From Umbilicaria muhlenbergii (taxonomy: Eukaryota > Ascomycota > Lecanoromycetes > Umbilicariales > Umbilicariaceae), in assembly GCA_000611775.1 (NCBI GenBank), contig KK106987.1, positions 248,001-312,000 on the forward strand: DNA of 64,000 nt, given 5' to 3'. The notes beneath the pieces are model-generated. The model made no database searches. It was not told the origin of the DNA and saw only the letters and a list, made by a program, of their open reading frames with translations. Below, in pieces: positions 61,901 to 64,000 of this stretch (position 1 is its first letter; the number at the start of each line of letters is the position of its first letter). A program made the translations under genes and the position numbers.

Positions 61901-62130
61901 GTTAACCTGATCTTTTATGACAGAGTCAGTGCTTTATAACAAGAATATGACAGGAGCTATGACACTATGATGAGATTTATAATAGAATTACTGCATGAAC
62001 TACATTATAACAGATGTGTCACATTGCAGAGAATCAAAGAACACTTAAGCACAGAAGCATTTCATTTCAAATTTAAAGATTAAAGTGAACTTGAGATCAA
62101 CACCTTGCACTTAACCTCTCATCAGTGCTG
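55930..62130 (+). mobile_element. Fossil Ty3/Gypsy chromovirus (element C)
   Basis: Plus-oriented element of a different family from A/B. Parts in order are a gag-like region (from about 56,180) with a CCHC zinc knuckle near 57,430-57,475, and an aspartic-protease-like region (about 57,600-57,780). After an assembly gap come reverse transcriptase (about 58,130-58,900), RNase H (about 59,100-59,560), integrase (about 60,480-61,300) and a chromodomain (about 61,620-61,790), which marks it as a chromovirus. A 33-bp tandem duplication lies just after the chromodomain (about 61,817-61,880). LTRs are not securely defined. It is heavily decayed, with dozens of breaks. Confidence 0.8.
57914..58077. 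other. Assembly gap (164 N)
   Basis: A run of N within element C, between the protease-like and reverse-transcriptase parts. The length may be estimated rather than real. Confidence 1.
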
Positions 62131-63255
62131 CATTAAATCATTTTCATTTATCTACTTGTCTTCTGTCATCTCAAACTCTTCTTCATTGTTTGATGAAGTC
62201 TTCAATCTCATCTCCTCAACATGATGCTGCTCACAGAGTTCAATATACTCTTGATGATGATGAGATTGATGAGCATTGAGGATGCAAAGAGCGTGAGCAG
62301 TGCTTTTCAGCAAAACAGCAAGAGCTTGAATGAGCTTTTCAGAATTACTGAATTAACATTAATCACCTCATTATGAATGTCATGAGACTCATGTTGAGGA
62401 GTGACTGCAGGGAGCATGAAGGATGCTGATAATGACTGATAAAAGATGACAACATGAGAATCTGATGATCAGTTGTTGAACATTATGATTAATTAACAAT
62501 GCAAAAGTATGACATAAAGTATGACAAAAGTACAACATAAAGTATGACACTTTGTCATACTAAACAAAACAAAAAGAGATTAAGAAAGGCAGACTTACAG
62601 TGTGCTGTCATCCCTCTGATCATCATAGACATGCACTGAGACAACAACATCAGAGCTCTCAGAGTTAAAAGCAGTGATGATTGAAGACTCTGCTGTGCAT
62701 TGCTCATGAGGATTACAGAGAGATATGCAACACATGCAGGCTCTTCTGTCTGACACAAAGCAGTGATCAACTTTAGCTCTTATATAAAAGTCACAGTGAG
62801 CAGTACCTGACAACATGTGACTGAGGTTCTCTTAAATCACACGCTCATGATGATGAGCCTGCTGCATGTGAGCCGGCAGTGAGATATCATTGTGACATCA
62901 CACAGAGCAGGAACTGCTGCTGAAGACATCACTTAAAGATAAACACCTGACTCTCTTCAGATGTTGAACAGTCAGTTTTATCACTCTGTTTCCTCATCTC
63001 TTTCTGAAGGTGTTGATCATCACAGTTTCATTCACTGACTTCAACTCAGAGCTCTCCTCATTACATTGAGCCTGAAGCTCAACAGGCTTCCCTGATGAAG
63101 GCAGGTCTTCACTGTTGTTCATGATCATGAGTTCAAGAGTTCAAGTATTGATTGCTTATATACCATGTTAGCATTCATACAAGGTATGACAGGAAGTATG
63201 ACACTGCAAATGAGACATGAACTGCAAGCTTCATGATGCTCTCTTCATGAGGTTA
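62131..63255. other. Unassigned CpG-poor repeat DNA with TATGACA clusters
   Basis: No protein domain was recognised. It contains repeated TATGACA words (about 62,506-62,560 and 63,184-63,206) like those in the 124-bp repeat at 55.8 kb. It also has a perfect hairpin AGTATGACA-CTT-TGTCATACT at 62,541-62,561. It may be the 3' non-coding end or a diverged LTR of element C. Confidence 0.5.
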
Positions 63256-63950
63256 CACTGCACCATGGGTTGAGTTTTACCCAGTGGGTTTGGGTTTGAG
63301 GTGAGTTTGGGTTGGGTTTTGAGGTGAGTTATACATGTCAAAACCCAACCCAGAAAAAACCCAACTCATTTAACTCAAACTCAGAAAATTCTGGGTTAAC
63401 CCAGTACATACAAATAGTTATGGTAGTCAAAAACGTCAGTTCAAAAGGTGCCTTCTCAAGTCATTTTCAAGGTCATTTTCTGAGGCTGTCATCAAAGCCA
63501 TTTTGGAAGCCGTTTTGGAAGCTGTTTTGAAAGTCATTTTTCGAGGCCGTTTTGAAAGCCTTTTTTTGAGGCTGTCGTTGAAGCTGTTTTGAAAGCTGTT
63601 TTGGAAGCTGGTTTTTGAGGCCGTTTTTCAAGGCCGTTGTTGAGGCCGTCGTTGAAGCCGTTTTGGAAGCCGTTTTGGAAGCCGTTTTGAAAGCCGTTTT
63701 TCAAGGCCGTTTTTCAAGGCCGTTTTTCAAGGCTGTTGTTGAGACTGTTTTGAAAGCTGTTTTGGAAGCTGCTTTGAAAGCTGTTTGAATGAGTCATATA
63801 CGTGAACTTGAACTGGGTTACCCAGTGAAAAACCCAACTCAAACCCAAAAAAACCCAACCCAGTGTGACTCAACCCAAAAGAAACTCAACCCAGTCTGGG
63901 TTGGGTCACAATAGTCAAAACCCAACCCAAACCCAACCCATGGTGCAGCG
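63256..63950. mobile_element. MITE with GGGTTG-rich terminal inverted repeats, TA target duplication
   Basis: 695 bp bounded by inverted ends. The left reads CACTGCACCATGGGTTG and the right, reverse-complemented, CGCTGCACCATGGGTTG; about 20 of the first 22 positions match. TA flanks both ends (63,254-63,255 and 63,951-63,952), consistent with Tc1/mariner-type insertion. Subterminal DNA is built of GGGTT(T/G)/AACCCAA words. The interior is a minisatellite and no transposase is encoded. CpG is retained far more than in surrounding DNA, suggesting younger age. Confidence 0.82.
63458..63787. repeat. 12-13-bp minisatellite inside the MITE
   Basis: About 25 variants of GAAGCCGTTTTG and CAAGGCCGTTTTT fill the MITE core. 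Many units carry GCTG in place of GCCG, so CpG decay has begun here. A short open frame across the left half is repeat-driven and not a credible gene. Confidence 0.85.
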
Positions 63951-64000
63951 TACATGAGGTGAACACCTCTGCAATGAGGAATGACATCATGAAGTCATCA

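Noticed and set aside
62555-62816. Minus-strand open frames right of element C
   Set aside because: Short, in CpG-depleted repeat DNA, with no recognisable domain.
63256-63420. Telomeric repeat array, suggested by GGGTTT/GGGTTG words
   Set aside because: The words are irregular, occur in both orientations as inverted ends of a bounded element, and are flanked by TA.
63312-63530. Short plus-strand open frame in the MITE
   Set aside because: Driven by the repeat units; low complexity and no homology expected.

Overview
The window is nuclear DNA of a filamentous ascomycete (Pezizomycotina). Its genes have short introns of about 50-110 bp with GT..AG ends and CTAAC/CTGAC-like branch sites. The set includes fungal-type genes such as the trifunctional histidine enzyme HIS4 and saccharopine dehydrogenase LYS1 of the alpha-aminoadipate lysine pathway. 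I cannot resolve class or genus from the sequence.

Positions 1-42,330 form a dense, GC-balanced housekeeping block of 16 protein genes, mostly with intact exon structures that I could join by splice signals. In order they are an NADP-dependent oxidoreductase (-), a Maf-type nucleotide pyrophosphatase (+), a small bHLH factor (-), HIS4 (+), LYS1 (-), mitochondrial processing peptidase beta (-), SDH4 (+), an SDR dehydrogenase (-), UTP11 (-), CMC1 (+), TAF9 (-), a lipin-type phosphatidate phosphatase (-), a fibronectin-III/coiled-coil membrane protein (+), TMA23 (+), THG1 (-), RPB1 (-), SWD1 (+) and a sterol-glucosyltransferase-like protein (+). Themes are amino-acid synthesis (a Gcn4/CpcA-type site lies upstream of HIS4), mitochondrial function (MPP-beta and SDH4 share a 277-bp divergent promoter; CMC1), ribosome/nucleolus (UTP11, TMA23), tRNA maturation (THG1) and Pol II transcription/chromatin (TAF9, RPB1, SWD1).

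At about 42.4 kb, within some 100 bp of the last stop codon, composition switches abruptly to a gene-free, very AT-rich compartment that runs almost to the right edge. It holds about 1.5 kb of featureless AT-rich DNA and then a nest of fossil Ty3/Gypsy LTR elements. An old copy (about 44.1-46.87 kb) is interrupted by element A (46,871 onward). A is interrupted by a related, shorter element B in opposite orientation (51,000-54,620, paired 263-bp LTRs and a TTAAT target duplication). A is apparently interrupted again near 55.8 kb by a different chromodomain-bearing element C (to about 62.1 kb, with a 164-base assembly gap). All are heavily decayed.

The decay signature is unusual. CpG is almost absent and TGG/CCA is very scarce, while CA and TG remain abundant. 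This differs from classical CpA-directed RIP. A young-looking, CpG-containing 695-bp MITE with GGGTTG-rich inverted ends, a TA target duplication and a 12-13-bp minisatellite core lies at the right end (63,256-63,950). No tRNA, rRNA or CRISPR was recognised.
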